DNA of 45,593 bases from Hyphomonadaceae bacterium UBA1001 (GCA_002291875.1 DBAV01000021.1:1-45593); one strand, 5' to 3'. Positions 9,601 to 18,034 are shown, numbered from the stretch's first letter. The notes: generated by a model from the letters alone, not told the origin. A program made the numbers and translations.

Positions 9601-10114
9601 GCGCGGAACGCTGCTGCATCTGCTGTTGCAGCACCTGCCAGCCAAGCCCGCCGACAGACGCGAATCGATTGCGCTGGAACACCTGCGTCGCAACGGAATC
9701 CACGACGTGGCGGTCGCGCATCAGGCGTTGGCGATCCTAAATGATCCGCACTTTGGCGAGGTGTTCGGCCCCCACTCGCGCGCCGAGGTGCCGATCTCGG
9801 GGGTGGTGGATGGCCCCCTCGGGCCCGAGCGCCGCAATGGCCGCATCGATCGGCTGGTCCTGTTGCCCGACCGAACCGTGGTGGTCGACTTCAAGTCGAA
9901 CCTGGTCGTGCCCGGCAGGCCCGAAGACGCGCCACCGGATTACATCGAGCAATTGGCGGTCTATCGCGCCCTGCTGCAGAAGGCGCGACCGGGCATGCCG
10001 GTCGAGTGTGCCTTCATCTGGTCCGAGGGGCCCCTGCTGATGCCGGTTCCCGCGGCCCTGATGGATGCAGCGATGCGGGGTGCCGTGATTGAACCCCTGC
10101 CTGTGGACGCCTAG
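6638..10114 (+). CDS. addA: Double-strand break repair helicase-nuclease AddA
   Basis: This is a 1158-residue UvrD/Rep-family helicase with a C-terminal nuclease. Walker A is at residues 13-21 (EANAGSGKT), and VTFTKTAAAEM follows. The helicase motif II region reads ILVDEAQDTSPAQW and motif III FVVGDPKQSIFSFQGAD; motif V/VI sequences VMTVHGAKGLE and MLYVALTRPRDR are present. The PD-(D/E)XK nuclease shows RIDRLV and VVVDFKSN near residues 1070-1087. With AddB it processes double-strand ends. An uninterrupted run of nine G at 9531-9539, around codon 965, lies between the helicase core and the nuclease domain, where slippage would remove only the nuclease. Confidence 0.95.
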   Translation: MSATDPTRSFWVEANAGSGKTTTLTRRVARLLLSGADPGHVLCVTFTKTAAAEMQDRLFDTLGKWSVMPDAKLREELEKIGETPGEDLSMPRRLFARALETPGGLRIQTIHAFCTDLLKRFPFEADVSPGFETLEDVAHAALIEREWAAFRERLAPEETCAQALTDLAFQLSPEGFDKLPALLVRNHADALSWLAQRAGGCRETARRQIFETRGLTEDDCEQVLMRRIEESALRSRLATWCTLLTVAKRSKVEPLIHLGDADTVIELFDEITSEWKKVDALPRLPLTKRAQKNPGDAWGGPEKYHRVLDELTEHVRWLLSLRAAGRSAGLLALTLDWGAHWAEALRSRGALGFDDLVRQARDVLSRDGGVNWVNYKLDQTIRHILVDEAQDTSPAQWAVLRPLLDEITAGAGAEYDRLDNAQRTAFVVGDPKQSIFSFQGADIDEFKAQRGKSALLEDFALTESFRSVPEILELADRVCGATGDDAFRDVRHVSNRAGKAHAGCAELWSLFLPDDKGDAPEPWDAPRDTVPETHPAMRLARVIAAEIRNWIEQGERVYDRTAHALRPMRWGDVLILVRKRRDVYNAINRALLEAGIPTGGADLIKLKDAVVVRDLCAALRITVCPDDCLALAELLRSPLLGWTSEQLEALCLARQHVAHSRRLFEQLEAEASHADAPAHVREAHEFLTHLRAAWSLGDVAEVVSAALEHLFEEPDGQRVSGRRRFAARLGTTMTEPLEEFLTLAHGFAARACTGIEGFLDEILTSDIDVKREPGHGDGGVRVMTVHGAKGLEAPVVILPDTVSKPKSTLDCLQLCPEKGPCWMPASQGEDDDVAGVLRERAIGAITREELRMLYVALTRPRDRIVICGAKNNTKQTPPECFYERVRPPFEAWAADTGIASVETHIDIGRTQPETVSVWRIGTLHGSGAAEGPTAALEASALPAWVTERPNETAAERRGFAAGGGRGAALTRLAGVYDAASAFAEERRSRGTLLHLLLQHLPAKPADRRESIALEHLRRNGIHDVAVAHQALAILNDPHFGEVFGPHSRAEVPISGVVDGPLGPERRNGRIDRLVLLPDRTVVVDFKSNLVVPGRPEDAPPDYIEQLAVYRALLQKARPGMPVECAFIWSEGPLLMPVPAALMDAAMRGAVIEPLPVDA
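9531..9539 (+). repeat. G9 homopolymer inside addA
   Basis: Nine consecutive G bases lie in the coding strand at about codon 965 of addA, where the protein reads AAGGGRGAAL. The tract sits in a low-complexity linker before the nuclease domain. Confidence 0.9.
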
Positions 10115-10160
10115 ATCGCGGCGACGGCCACGGTGGCTGACGGATCAGGGACACCGACCG

Positions 10161-10487
10161 ATGCCCACGCTTGCGATCACTGACGACAGCTTCGAACAGG
10201 ACGTCCTGGAGGCACCGGGCCCGGTGCTGGTGGACTTCTGGGCCGAATGGTGCGGGCCGTGCAAGCAGATCGCCCCGGTCTTGGAAGAGATCGCCGGCGA
10301 TTACGAGGGCCGGCTGACGGTCGCCAAGATGAACATCGACGAGAACCTCCTGACCCCCGGCCGCTACAATGTCCGCGGAATCCCGACGCTGATGGTGTTC
10401 CGGGACGGCAAGCTGGCGGCCACCAAGACCGGCACCATGGCCAAATCGCGTCTGTCCGAGTGGCTGAAGGAAGTCGGCGTCGGCTGA
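10161..10487 (+). CDS. trxA: Thioredoxin
   Basis: This is a 108-residue cytoplasmic thioredoxin. The redox motif WCGPC is at residues 30-34, preceded by VLVDFWAE, and the cis-proline segment GIPTLMVF is intact. It supplies electrons for reduction of protein disulfides and enzymes such as ribonucleotide reductase. Length and motifs match canonical TrxA. The ATG at 10161 matches the usual N-terminus. It lies 46 bases after addA, a common alphaproteobacterial arrangement, and is followed by a candidate terminator, so it is probably the last gene of the run that begins at tsaE. Confidence 0.95.
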   Translation: MPTLAITDDSFEQDVLEAPGPVLVDFWAEWCGPCKQIAPVLEEIAGDYEGRLTVAKMNIDENLLTPGRYNVRGIPTLMVFRDGKLAATKTGTMAKSRLSEWLKEVGVG

Positions 10488-10515
10488 GGCGACACACAAA
10501 GCCCTGCTAAAAAGT

Positions 10516-10547
10516 AGGGAAATGACGGATTGGACGTCAATTTCCCT
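10516..10547 (+). terminator. Candidate terminator hairpin after trxA
   Basis: The arms AGGGAAATGACG and CGTCAATTTCCCT pair with a single bulged A and are followed only by a short TTG. On the opposite strand the same stem is followed by ACTTTTTAG. The stem is AT-rich for this genome and lies between trxA and the amidohydrolase pair. The weak forward T-tail limits confidence. Confidence 0.5.
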
Positions 10548-10608
10548 TTGCACTGCGCCCCGCCCTCGCGTCACAACATCTCTGTCTTGACTGACTGGGG
10601 GATGTTTC

Positions 10609-12012
10609 ATGCGCGTGGCCGACATTATGCGCAGTGCGGCGGCCGGAATGGGGGCCTTGCTGCTGGCGGCCCCGGTCGTCGCGACCCAGAGCGAGGTCTA
10701 TCCCTCGACCTATGCCGCAATGCCGTCGGTGCCGACCGTGCTGCGCAATGCCTCGCTGTACGATGGTGCCGGGGGCTTTCAGGCCCGAACCGACATCCTG
10801 TTGGTGGATGGCAAGGTCGCGGGGGTGGGACAGGGACTGACCGCCCCGGTCGGCGCGCGCGAGATCGACGCGACGGGCCGTTTTGTCACGCCCGGCCTGA
10901 TCGACGTACATTCGCACCTGGGCGTTTATCCCGCGCCGGGCCTCGACGCCCACTCGGATGGCAATGAGGCGGTCCGGCCGAATACGGCGGACGTCTGGGC
11001 CGAGCATTCCGTGTGGCCGCAGGATCCCGGATTTGACCGCGCGCTGGCCGGTGGGGTGACCACGCTTCAGATCCTGCCCGGCTCGGCAAACCTGTTCGGT
11101 TGCCGCTCGGTGATCCTCAAGAATCTGGTTGGCCGCTCGGTCCAGGACATGAAGTTTCCCGGCGCGCGCTATGGGCTGAAGATGGCCTGCGGTGAAAACC
11201 CCAAGCGCGTCTATGGCGACCAGGGCGGTCCCTCGACCCGGATGGGCAATGTCGCAGGCTATCGCATCGAGTTCGAAAAGGCTGTCGGCTACAAGCGCAA
11301 ATGGGACGAATACGACCAAAAGCTGCGCGCCTATGAGGAAACGCGTGGGCGCCGCAGGCCCGAGCGTCCCACCCCGCCGGATGTCGACCTGCGGCTCGAA
11401 ACGTTGAAGGGTGTGCTCGAGGGCAGCATCCTGCCCCAGATCCACTGCTATCGCGCCGACGAGATGGTCATCATGCTGGACCTGGCGCGTGAGTTCGGCT
11501 TCCGCATCCGCCAGTTCCACCACGCCGTCGAGAGCTACAAGATCGCCGACCTGCTGGCGCGCGAGGAGGTGTGCAGTGCGGTCTGGGCGGACTGGTGGGG
11601 TTTCAAGATCGAAGCCTATGACACGGTCCGCGAAAACGCCTCGCTGATCGACCAGGCCGGGGCGTGCGCGGTGATCCATTCCGACAGCGCGGTGGGCATC
11701 CAGCGCCTGAACCAGGAACTGGCAAAGACCTGGGCCGACGGCGTCAATGCGGGGATCGTCATCGAAAAGGCCCGCGCCTGGCGCTGGCTGGGAATCAATG
11801 CCGCGCGCTCGATCGGGCTCGAAGACCGCATCGGGTCGGTCGAGGTCGGCAAGAATGCCGATGTGGTGGTGTGGTCGCGCGATCCGTTCAGCGTCTATGC
11901 CCAGGCAGACCTGGTGTTCATCGACGGTGCCGTGGCCTTTGACCGATCCGATCCGGCTCGGCGGCCGCGCGGGGATTTCGAGACCGGCCTTGACCTGGGG
12001 GTGGGACGATGA
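10609..12012 (+). CDS. Exported metal-dependent amidohydrolase
   Basis: This is a 467-residue amidohydrolase-superfamily (PF01979-like) protein with an N-terminal signal sequence (LLLAAPVVA near residues 17-25). The metal-binding strand TPGLIDVHSHLG gives His101 and His103; further candidates are IHCYRADEM, FHHAVESY and HSDSAVG. The C-terminus has the composite-domain pattern VGKNADVVVWSRDPFSVYAQ. It resembles imidazolonepropionase-like periplasmic enzymes; the substrate is unknown, and cyclic dipeptides or peptide derivatives are only possibilities. The ATG at 10609 follows GGGGGA with good spacing. The stop overlaps the next amidohydrolase by four bases, so the two are probably co-translated. 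Confidence 0.85.
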   Translation: MRVADIMRSAAAGMGALLLAAPVVATQSEVYPSTYAAMPSVPTVLRNASLYDGAGGFQARTDILLVDGKVAGVGQGLTAPVGAREIDATGRFVTPGLIDVHSHLGVYPAPGLDAHSDGNEAVRPNTADVWAEHSVWPQDPGFDRALAGGVTTLQILPGSANLFGCRSVILKNLVGRSVQDMKFPGARYGLKMACGENPKRVYGDQGGPSTRMGNVAGYRIEFEKAVGYKRKWDEYDQKLRAYEETRGRRRPERPTPPDVDLRLETLKGVLEGSILPQIHCYRADEMVIMLDLAREFGFRIRQFHHAVESYKIADLLAREEVCSAVWADWWGFKIEAYDTVRENASLIDQAGACAVIHSDSAVGIQRLNQELAKTWADGVNAGIVIEKARAWRWLGINAARSIGLEDRIGSVEVGKNADVVVWSRDPFSVYAQADLVFIDGAVAFDRSDPARRPRGDFETGLDLGVGR

Positions 12013-13322
12013 GCGGACCGAATCTGCACCGGCGCGCAATGCTGGCGGGACTGTCGGCGTTGGGTGCCGCCCCCGCTCTTGCCCAGGCATCGGTGCCGGC
12101 CGAGGCGGCCGATCAGGCTGTGGCCCTGGTGGGCGGACGCGTGGTCACGAACGCGGGGCCCGTGCTGCCCGAAGGGGTCGTGACCATGCACCGCGGACGC
12201 GTTGTCTCTGTTGGCACCAGCGTTCCCGCCGGTGTACGTGCGGTGGACGTGGCCGGGCACTGGGTGACGCCAGGCATCTTTGTCGGGCACTGCCGTGTCG
12301 GGCTGGCCGAAACCGACATGGACGACGCCACGAATGACAGCCGTGTCGCCAGTTCGATGGTCGCGGCGGTGGCCGACGCCACGTTCGCCTTCGACCCCCA
12401 GGCGGCCAGCGTCGCGGTCAGCCGGCTCGACGGGGTCACCCGGATGGCGGTCGCGCCGATTGGCGGGCCGTCACCGATTTCGGGCTATGGCGCCATTGCG
12501 GACACCTCGGGTCTGCGCTCGGGGATCACGCGCCCACGCGCCTTCATCTCGATCGAGGCCGGCGACCGCGGGGCCGCTCGTGCAGGACGCTCGCGGATGA
12601 CGCTGTGGCCGTGGATCGAGGCGGCGATCGATGATGCCCGCGCGTTTCCGACCCGCTACATGTCCCACTCCGAAGGCAGCGTGCTGCGCCGTCCCGAAGC
12701 CCAGGCCTTCGCCGCGGCCGTGCGGGGCGAGGTGCCGATCCTGTTGGGGGTCGAACGCGAGTCCGACCTCCGTCAGGCCATGGCCCTGCGCCAGCGCCAT
12801 CCGGCGCTGCAGCTGGTGCTGGTCGGCGCGGCCGAAGGCTGGCGGGTTGCCGACGCGCTGGCCGCTGCGGGCCTGCCGGTGATCGTGGATCCCTGGATCA
12901 ACCTGCCCAATCGGTTCGAACAGCGCACAGCCCGGCTCGACAACGCCGCCTTGCTGCAGCGCGCGGGCGTTCGCACGGTGATTGCCCCGCTGGAAAGCCT
13001 GGATGACGGCTTTCTGGCAGGCCTCACGCCCCAGCTGGCCGGCAATGCGGTGGCCAACGGCATGGCCTGGGACGCCGCGTTCGCAGCCATCACCTCGGTC
13101 CCGGCTGCCGTCCACGGACTGCCGGACCATGGTGTTCTGCGCGCGGGGGCGCCGGCGGACATCGTGGTGTGGAATGGTGACCCGCTCGAGGTCACGTCGA
13201 ACGCACGCGCGGTGTATATCGACGGCCGGGCCCTGCCGATGGAAAGCCGCCAGACCCATCTGCGCCGCCGTTACCAGGACCTTCGCGACGCCCGCACCCG
13301 CCCCTTCGGCTATCGGAACTAG
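12009..13322 (+). CDS. Amidohydrolase-fold protein with degraded metal site (possible pseudoenzyme)
   Basis: This 437-residue paralogue of the preceding protein begins with HRRAMLAGLSALGAAPALA, a Tat-like or Sec-like export signal. The strand that should carry HxH reads TPGIFVGHCRVG, so only His94 remains and the second His is Arg96. The later HSD-type motif of its neighbour is not evident. The C-terminal module (GAPADIVVWNGDPLEV) is conserved, so the fold seems intact while the canonical binuclear metal site does not. It could be a non-catalytic partner of the upstream enzyme, or use a different centre. Its stop codon overlaps that of the convergent mutM on a CTAG palindrome. Confidence 0.8.
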   Translation: MSGPNLHRRAMLAGLSALGAAPALAQASVPAEAADQAVALVGGRVVTNAGPVLPEGVVTMHRGRVVSVGTSVPAGVRAVDVAGHWVTPGIFVGHCRVGLAETDMDDATNDSRVASSMVAAVADATFAFDPQAASVAVSRLDGVTRMAVAPIGGPSPISGYGAIADTSGLRSGITRPRAFISIEAGDRGAARAGRSRMTLWPWIEAAIDDARAFPTRYMSHSEGSVLRRPEAQAFAAAVRGEVPILLGVERESDLRQAMALRQRHPALQLVLVGAAEGWRVADALAAAGLPVIVDPWINLPNRFEQRTARLDNAALLQRAGVRTVIAPLESLDDGFLAGLTPQLAGNAVANGMAWDAAFAAITSVPAAVHGLPDHGVLRAGAPADIVVWNGDPLEVTSNARAVYIDGRALPMESRQTHLRRRYQDLRDARTRPFGYRN

Positions 13323-14182
13323 CGCTGGCAGCGGCCACAATAGAAGGTCGAGCGGCCGGACTGCACGATGCGTCGCACCACGGTGCCGCATCCCGGTGCT
13401 GGGCAAAGGGCGCCTTCGCGGCCATAGACGCGGAAGGTTTCCTGGAACTGGCCCGCGGCGCCGTCCGCAGAAGCGAAATCACGCAGGGTCGAGCCGCCGA
13501 CCGCCACCGCCTCCAGCAGAACCTCGCGGATGGCGACGGCCAGCCGACCGGCACGGGCCGCAGAGACCGTCCGGGCCTGGCGTCGTGGCGACAGCCCCGA
13601 CCGGTGCAGCGCCTCGCACACATAGATGTTTCCAAGGCCCGCCACGACGGCCTGGTCCAGCAGCGCCGCCTTCAGCGGCGTGCGTCGGCCTGCCAGCGCC
13701 CGGGCCAACGCTTCGGCGTCGAAGGCGTCGGAAAGCGGCTCGGGCCCCATGCCGGCAAAATGCGCGCACGCATCGAGTGCCGCACTGGGCACCAGGTCCA
13801 TATAGCCGAACCGGCGCGGGTCGTTGAACACCACCCGCACGCCATTGCCCAGCCGGAACTCGACATGGTCGTGCCGCGGATCAGCGCCAGTGTCATAGAC
13901 ATACGCGCCCAGGAGGTCGGCCCCGCGATCACCCACCACGGTCAGGCGTCCCGTCATGCCCAGGTGAACGATCAGGGTCTCGCCGGTGGAGAGCACCGCC
14001 AGCAGGTATTTGCCGCGCCGGCCCACGGCCTCGACCATGGCGCCGGAAAGCCTCGGGGCGAACCGTTCGGGGAAGGGAAAGCGAAGGTCGGGCCGGGCCA
14101 GGGTGACGCCCGCGATCCACTGGCCCGTCAGCACGGGCGCCAGACCGCGGCGCACGGTTTCGACCTCGGGCAGCTCAGGCAT
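13319..14182 (-). CDS. mutM: Formamidopyrimidine-DNA glycosylase
   Basis: This is a 287-residue protein starting MPELPEVETVRRGL; after Met removal Pro2 is the catalytic nucleophile and Glu3 assists. GKYLLAVL supplies the conserved lysine, and the C-terminus ends in a four-Cys zinc finger (CPAPGC ... YCGRC). MutM excises 8-oxoguanine and formamidopyrimidines and cleaves the abasic site. It is convergent with the amidohydrolase pair and divergent from ubiE, with 94 bp between the two starts. That mutM/ubiE head-to-head arrangement is common near alphaproteobacterial origins. Confidence 0.97.
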   Translation of the reverse strand: MPELPEVETVRRGLAPVLTGQWIAGVTLARPDLRFPFPERFAPRLSGAMVEAVGRRGKYLLAVLSTGETLIVHLGMTGRLTVVGDRGADLLGAYVYDTGADPRHDHVEFRLGNGVRVVFNDPRRFGYMDLVPSAALDACAHFAGMGPEPLSDAFDAEALARALAGRRTPLKAALLDQAVVAGLGNIYVCEALHRSGLSPRRQARTVSAARAGRLAVAIREVLLEAVAVGGSTLRDFASADGAAGQFQETFRVYGREGALCPAPGCGTVVRRIVQSGRSTFYCGRCQR

Positions 14183-14276
14183 GGATGTGCCCGCTGGACG
14201 GCGTTCCAGGGCGGCGCGGATGCGACATGGGGCCGATATGGCGCACGTCGCGATGCGGCGCTATGAGGACGCCTGC

Positions 14277-15074
14277 ATGAGCCTGCCCGAACCCGATGCC
14301 CAACGCCCCGACATGCCACAGGACACCGTGTCCTTTGGTTTCGAGGACATTCCTGCCGCCACCAAGGCCGGGCGCGTGCGCGCGGTCTTTGACAGCGTGG
14401 CGGGCCGCTATGACCTGATGAACGACCTTATGTCGCTGGGTGCGCACCGTCTGTGGAAGGATGCGGTGATCGACCGTCTGCATCCCCAGCCGGGGCAGTT
14501 TCTGGTGGATGTTGCCGGGGGGACGGGCGATCTGGCGCGGCGTTTCGTCGACCGGGCGCGGCGGGCGGGGCTTCGGCGCAGCGATGGCCGGCCAGCGCGG
14601 GCGGTGGTGGTGGACATCAACCATTCCATGCTGGTGGCCGGTCGCAACCGCGGCACCGACGAGGCGATCGAATGGGCGGTCGGCGATGCGCAGCGCCTGC
14701 CCCTGCCGGATGGCTGCGCGGACGCGGTCACCATCGCCTTTGGCATCCGCAATGTGACCGATATCCCGGCCGCCCTGGTCGACATGCGCAGGGTCCTGCG
14801 TCCCGGGGGGCGTTTTGCCTGTCTGGAGTTCTCACGCCCGATCAACGCCACCATCCAGCGCGGATATGACGCCTGGGCCTTTCGCGCGATCCCGCGCATT
14901 GGCGCGATGGTCACCGGCGACGAAGGGTCCTACCGCTATCTGGTCGAAAGCATCGCCCGCTTTCCCGAGCCCGCCCGCTTTGCCGCCATGGTCGTCCAGG
15001 CCGGCTTCCGGCGCGTCGAGGTGACCCGCTTTGCCGGGGGCGTGGTGGCGCTGCACACGGGATGGGCGCTGTGA
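14277..15074 (+). CDS. ubiE: Demethylmenaquinone/ubiquinone C-methyltransferase UbiE
   Basis: This is a 265-residue SAM-dependent methyltransferase. Motifs in order are VFDSVAGRYDLMNDLMS, VDVAGGTGDLARRF (SAM loop), DINHSML, AFGIRNVTD and CLEFSRP, diagnostic of UbiE. It adds the C-methyl group in ubiquinone synthesis (and menaquinone where made). A lineage-typical basic insertion follows the SAM loop. The ATG at 14277 was chosen because GAGGA sits seven bases upstream; an ATG at 14238 in the same frame is less likely. It is followed after 94 bp by ubiB, so the two probably form a ubiquinone unit. Confidence 0.96.
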   Translation: MSLPEPDAQRPDMPQDTVSFGFEDIPAATKAGRVRAVFDSVAGRYDLMNDLMSLGAHRLWKDAVIDRLHPQPGQFLVDVAGGTGDLARRFVDRARRAGLRRSDGRPARAVVVDINHSMLVAGRNRGTDEAIEWAVGDAQRLPLPDGCADAVTIAFGIRNVTDIPAALVDMRRVLRPGGRFACLEFSRPINATIQRGYDAWAFRAIPRIGAMVTGDEGSYRYLVESIARFPEPARFAAMVVQAGFRRVEVTRFAGGVVALHTGWAL

Positions 15075-15168
15075 GCCGCGGGCAACCTTTCCCTAAGCCC
15101 GCCCGTGCAAGGTCGCCCGACGCCGCGGGGCGGGACGGCGCCGGCCGGACCGCGCGCTAGGAACCGCC

Positions 15169-16689
15169 ATGTTCGCCTGGATCGCCCATTCCTTGCGCCT
15201 GCTGCGCGCCGCGTTCACGCTGGCCAGCTATGACGCGCTGCTGCCGCGCGAATACCGTGAGCGCCTGCCCTGGCCGGCCCGGGTGATGTCCTGGACGGTG
15301 GGCATTTTCGGGCGGGTATCGCTGATGCCGCCGGGCAAGCGGCTCGAGCGCGCGCTGCGCAGCCTGGGCCCGGGCTATATCAAGTTTGGCCAGTTCCTGG
15401 CTTCGCGCCCCGACATGATCGGCAAGCAGGCCGCCGAGGACCTCTCGCGCCTCAAGGACCGCATGCCCTCCTTCTCGCGCGAAGAGGCACTGGACGCCAT
15501 CAATGACGAGCTGGGTGCCACCGAGACGCTGTTCGGGGCCTTTTCAGAGGCGGTGGCTGCCGCATCTGTCGCCCAGGTCCACAAGGCGCTGCTGCCCGGC
15601 GGTGGCGCCGCAGCCGTCAAGGTGCTGCGACCCAGGATCGAGCGCCGACTGAACCGCGACATGGCTGCCTTTGCCTTCGGGGCCGGGTTAGCGGAACGGT
15701 TCGCGCCACAGTCGCGCCGCCTGCGCCCTCTCGAATTCGTCGCCACGGTCTGGCAGTCCGTCGAGCGTGAACTGGACCTGCGGATCGAGGCCGGCGGTGC
15801 GGACGAATTCCGCGAAGTGGCTGCCCGCGACGGCTATTTCCACGTCCCCCGCGTGGACTGGGCCCGTTCGGGCAAACGTGTGCTGACCATCGAATGGATC
15901 GAGGGCGCGCCGCTGACCGACCTGGCGGCGGTCGACCGCATGGGTGCCGACCGCCCCGCGCTGGCGAATGCGGTCACGCGCGGCTTTCTTGCTTCGGCGC
16001 TGGACCACGGGCTGTTCCATGCCGACATGCACGAAGGCAACATGATCTATGGCGAGGACGGCAAGCTCTGGCTGGTCGATTTCGGGATCATGGGACGCCT
16101 TGGCGAGGCTGAACGCCGCTATCTGGCGGAAATCCTGCACGGCTTTCTGAGGCGCGACTATCTGCGTGTGGCCGAGGTGCATCTCGAGGCCGGTTATGTG
16201 CCGCGCCGTCACAGCGCGGCCGAATTCGCCCAGGCCCTGCGTTCGGTCGGCGAGCCGATCTTTGGGAAGACCGCGGACAAGGTCTCGATGGGCCGCCTGC
16301 TGCTGCAGCTGTTCGATGTCACCCACCTCTATGGCATGCGGATGCGGCCCGAGCTGATCCTGCTGCAGAAGACCATGGTGCAGATGGAGGCCGTGGCGCG
16401 TGCCCTCGACCCCAAGCACGACATCTGGGAGGCCTCGCGCCCCATCGTCGAGCGTTGGGTGCGTCGCGAGCTGGGCCCCGAGGGTGTGGCGAAACGCTTT
16501 ACCGACGAGGCGTTCACCGGGATCAAGGCGCTGCGCCGCCTGCCGCACGCCCTCTCGGCGCTCGAAGATGCCTCGCGAACCGCAGCCCTGCGTTTCGCTC
16601 CTGAAGAGAACCCGCGCTTCCCCTGGCTGGTTGTGATCGCGTCGGCCTCGGTCGGCGCGTTGATCACCCTGGTGCTGGGCGTGCGATGA
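15169..16689 (+). CDS. ubiB: Ubiquinone biosynthesis atypical kinase UbiB
   Basis: This is a 506-residue ADCK/ABC1-family protein. The KxGQ motif appears in GYIKFGQFLASRPD, the Ala-rich loop as AAASVAQVHKA, and the catalytic and metal motifs as FHADMHEGNMIY and WLVDFGIMG. One hydrophobic segment near the C-terminus (FPWLVVIASASVGALITLVL) is the expected membrane anchor. UbiB is needed for aerobic ubiquinone synthesis, acting as an ATPase that probably helps present lipid intermediates rather than hydroxylating them directly. AGGA precedes the start at good spacing. Confidence 0.96.
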   Translation: MFAWIAHSLRLLRAAFTLASYDALLPREYRERLPWPARVMSWTVGIFGRVSLMPPGKRLERALRSLGPGYIKFGQFLASRPDMIGKQAAEDLSRLKDRMPSFSREEALDAINDELGATETLFGAFSEAVAAASVAQVHKALLPGGGAAAVKVLRPRIERRLNRDMAAFAFGAGLAERFAPQSRRLRPLEFVATVWQSVERELDLRIEAGGADEFREVAARDGYFHVPRVDWARSGKRVLTIEWIEGAPLTDLAAVDRMGADRPALANAVTRGFLASALDHGLFHADMHEGNMIYGEDGKLWLVDFGIMGRLGEAERRYLAEILHGFLRRDYLRVAEVHLEAGYVPRRHSAAEFAQALRSVGEPIFGKTADKVSMGRLLLQLFDVTHLYGMRMRPELILLQKTMVQMEAVARALDPKHDIWEASRPIVERWVRRELGPEGVAKRFTDEAFTGIKALRRLPHALSALEDASRTAALRFAPEENPRFPWLVVIASASVGALITLVLGVR

Positions 16690-16730
16690 CCGTGCACCGC
16701 GGGGGCGGCTGCACCCTCGGGCGCACGGGC

Positions 16731-16744
16731 GTTGCATCTGCAAC
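16731..16744. repeat. Short perfect inverted repeat upstream of coaBC
   Basis: GTTGCA-TC-TGCAAC is a perfect 6+2+6 palindrome in the ubiB-coaBC gap, 64 bp before the coaBC start. It could be an operator. No matching regulator is recognised, and chance occurrence is quite possible. Confidence 0.3.
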
Positions 16745-16807
16745 GGGGGCGCCGGACTTGCAGCCAGGGGGCCGATGCGCCGCCGCCTGGCCCATCACGG
16801 AACGACC

Positions 16808-18034
16808 ATGACCGCACCCTCTCCTCGCGTACTGCTGATCGTCGGTGGCGGCATCGCGGCCTACAAGGCGCTGGAACTGGTCCGCGAGCTGCAGCGCTCG
16901 GACATCGGCGTGCGCGCCATCCTGACATCGGCCGGGGCGCGGTTCGTCACGCCGCTCTCGCTGGAGGCCCTGACCCACGACCGTGTGCGCACCGAACTGT
17001 TCGAGTTGGGCGCCGAGTCCGAGATGGGCCATATCGAGCTCTCGCGCTCGGCCGACCTTGTGGTGGTCGCGCCCGCAACGGCCGATCTGATCGCCAAGGC
17101 TGCCAACGGCCATGCCAACGATCTGGCTTCCACCGCTCTGCTGGCCACCGACAAGCCGGTCCTGATGGCGCCCGCCATGAATGTGCGGATGTGGCAGCAC
17201 CCGGCGGTCCAGCGCAATGTGGCGCGCCTGCAGGCCGATGGGGTGCATTTCGTCGGCCCGGACGACGGCCAGATGGCCTGCGGCGAGTTCGGGCCCGGGC
17301 GGATGGCCGAGCCGGCGGCGATCGCCGCGCAGGTCCATGCCATGCTCGGCCTGGCCGAAAGGACAGGCACCGCCATGCTGGATGGCCGCCACGCCATCGT
17401 GACCGCCGGCCCCACCCGCGAGGCGCTGGACCCGGTCCGCTATCTGTCGAACCACTCCAGCGGCCAACAGGGCTATGCCATCGCCGCTGCTCTGGCCGCC
17501 AAGGGGGCAAGGGTCACGTTGGTGTCCGGGCCGACCGGACTGACGACGCCCCACGGGGTCTTGCGTGTGGACGTGACCAGCGCGCGCGAGATGATGGCGG
17601 CTGTCGAGGCTGCCCTGCCGGCGGATGTCTTCGTGGGGGTGGCAGCCGTGGCCGACTGGCGACCGGAAAATCCGCCCGACCGCAAGATCAAGATCGAGAA
17701 GGCCGCGGGGCACGCTTTGCGGCTGATCCCAAACCCCGACATCCTGGCCACCGTCGCCGCTCTGCCCGCCGGGCGCCGCCCGTCCCTGGTGGTCGGCTTT
17801 GCCGCGGAAACCCATGACGTCGAAGCCCACGCGGTGGCCAAACGGGCACGCAAGGGCTGCGACTGGATCGTCGCCAATGATGTTTCAGGCGATGTGATGG
17901 GCGGCCCCGAAAACGAGGCCATTCTGATCACCGGCGAGGGTGCGACGCGGTGGCCCAGGGGGCCCAAGACCGAACTTGCCCGCAGGCTGGCCATGGCGAT
18001 TGCCGGCCAAATCGGCGGCGCGGGCCACCGGTGA
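16808..18034 (+). CDS. coaBC: Bifunctional phosphopantothenoylcysteine decarboxylase/phosphopantothenate-cysteine ligase
   Basis: This is a 408-residue fusion. The N-terminal CoaC flavoprotein has GGGIAAYKALELV, the active-site His in GHIELSR, the PAMNVRMW signature and the catalytic Cys in MACGEFGPGRM. The C-terminal CoaB ligase shows TAGPTREALDPVRYLSNH, VAAVADWRPE and ANDVSGDVMGGPEN. It makes 4'-phosphopantetheine for coenzyme A. The ATG at 16808 fits the family N-terminus. The stop overlaps the next gene's GTG by four bases. coaE, the last CoA step, is about 6 kb downstream. Confidence 0.97.
   Translation: MTAPSPRVLLIVGGGIAAYKALELVRELQRSDIGVRAILTSAGARFVTPLSLEALTHDRVRTELFELGAESEMGHIELSRSADLVVVAPATADLIAKAANGHANDLASTALLATDKPVLMAPAMNVRMWQHPAVQRNVARLQADGVHFVGPDDGQMACGEFGPGRMAEPAAIAAQVHAMLGLAERTGTAMLDGRHAIVTAGPTREALDPVRYLSNHSSGQQGYAIAAALAAKGARVTLVSGPTGLTTPHGVLRVDVTSAREMMAAVEAALPADVFVGVAAVADWRPENPPDRKIKIEKAAGHALRLIPNPDILATVAALPAGRRPSLVVGFAAETHDVEAHAVAKRARKGCDWIVANDVSGDVMGGPENEAILITGEGATRWPRGPKTELARRLAMAIAGQIGGAGHR

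Noticed and set aside
6566..9721. Very long open frame antisense to addA (over 1000 codons, minus strand)
   Set aside because: It mirrors the high-GC codon bias of addA, its translation is Arg/Gln/His-rich without any family motif, and addA is certain.
10600..10616. TGTTTCATG near the first amidohydrolase start as a fourth parS
   Set aside because: Only the left half resembles parS; the right arm does not match, so ParB would not be expected to bind.
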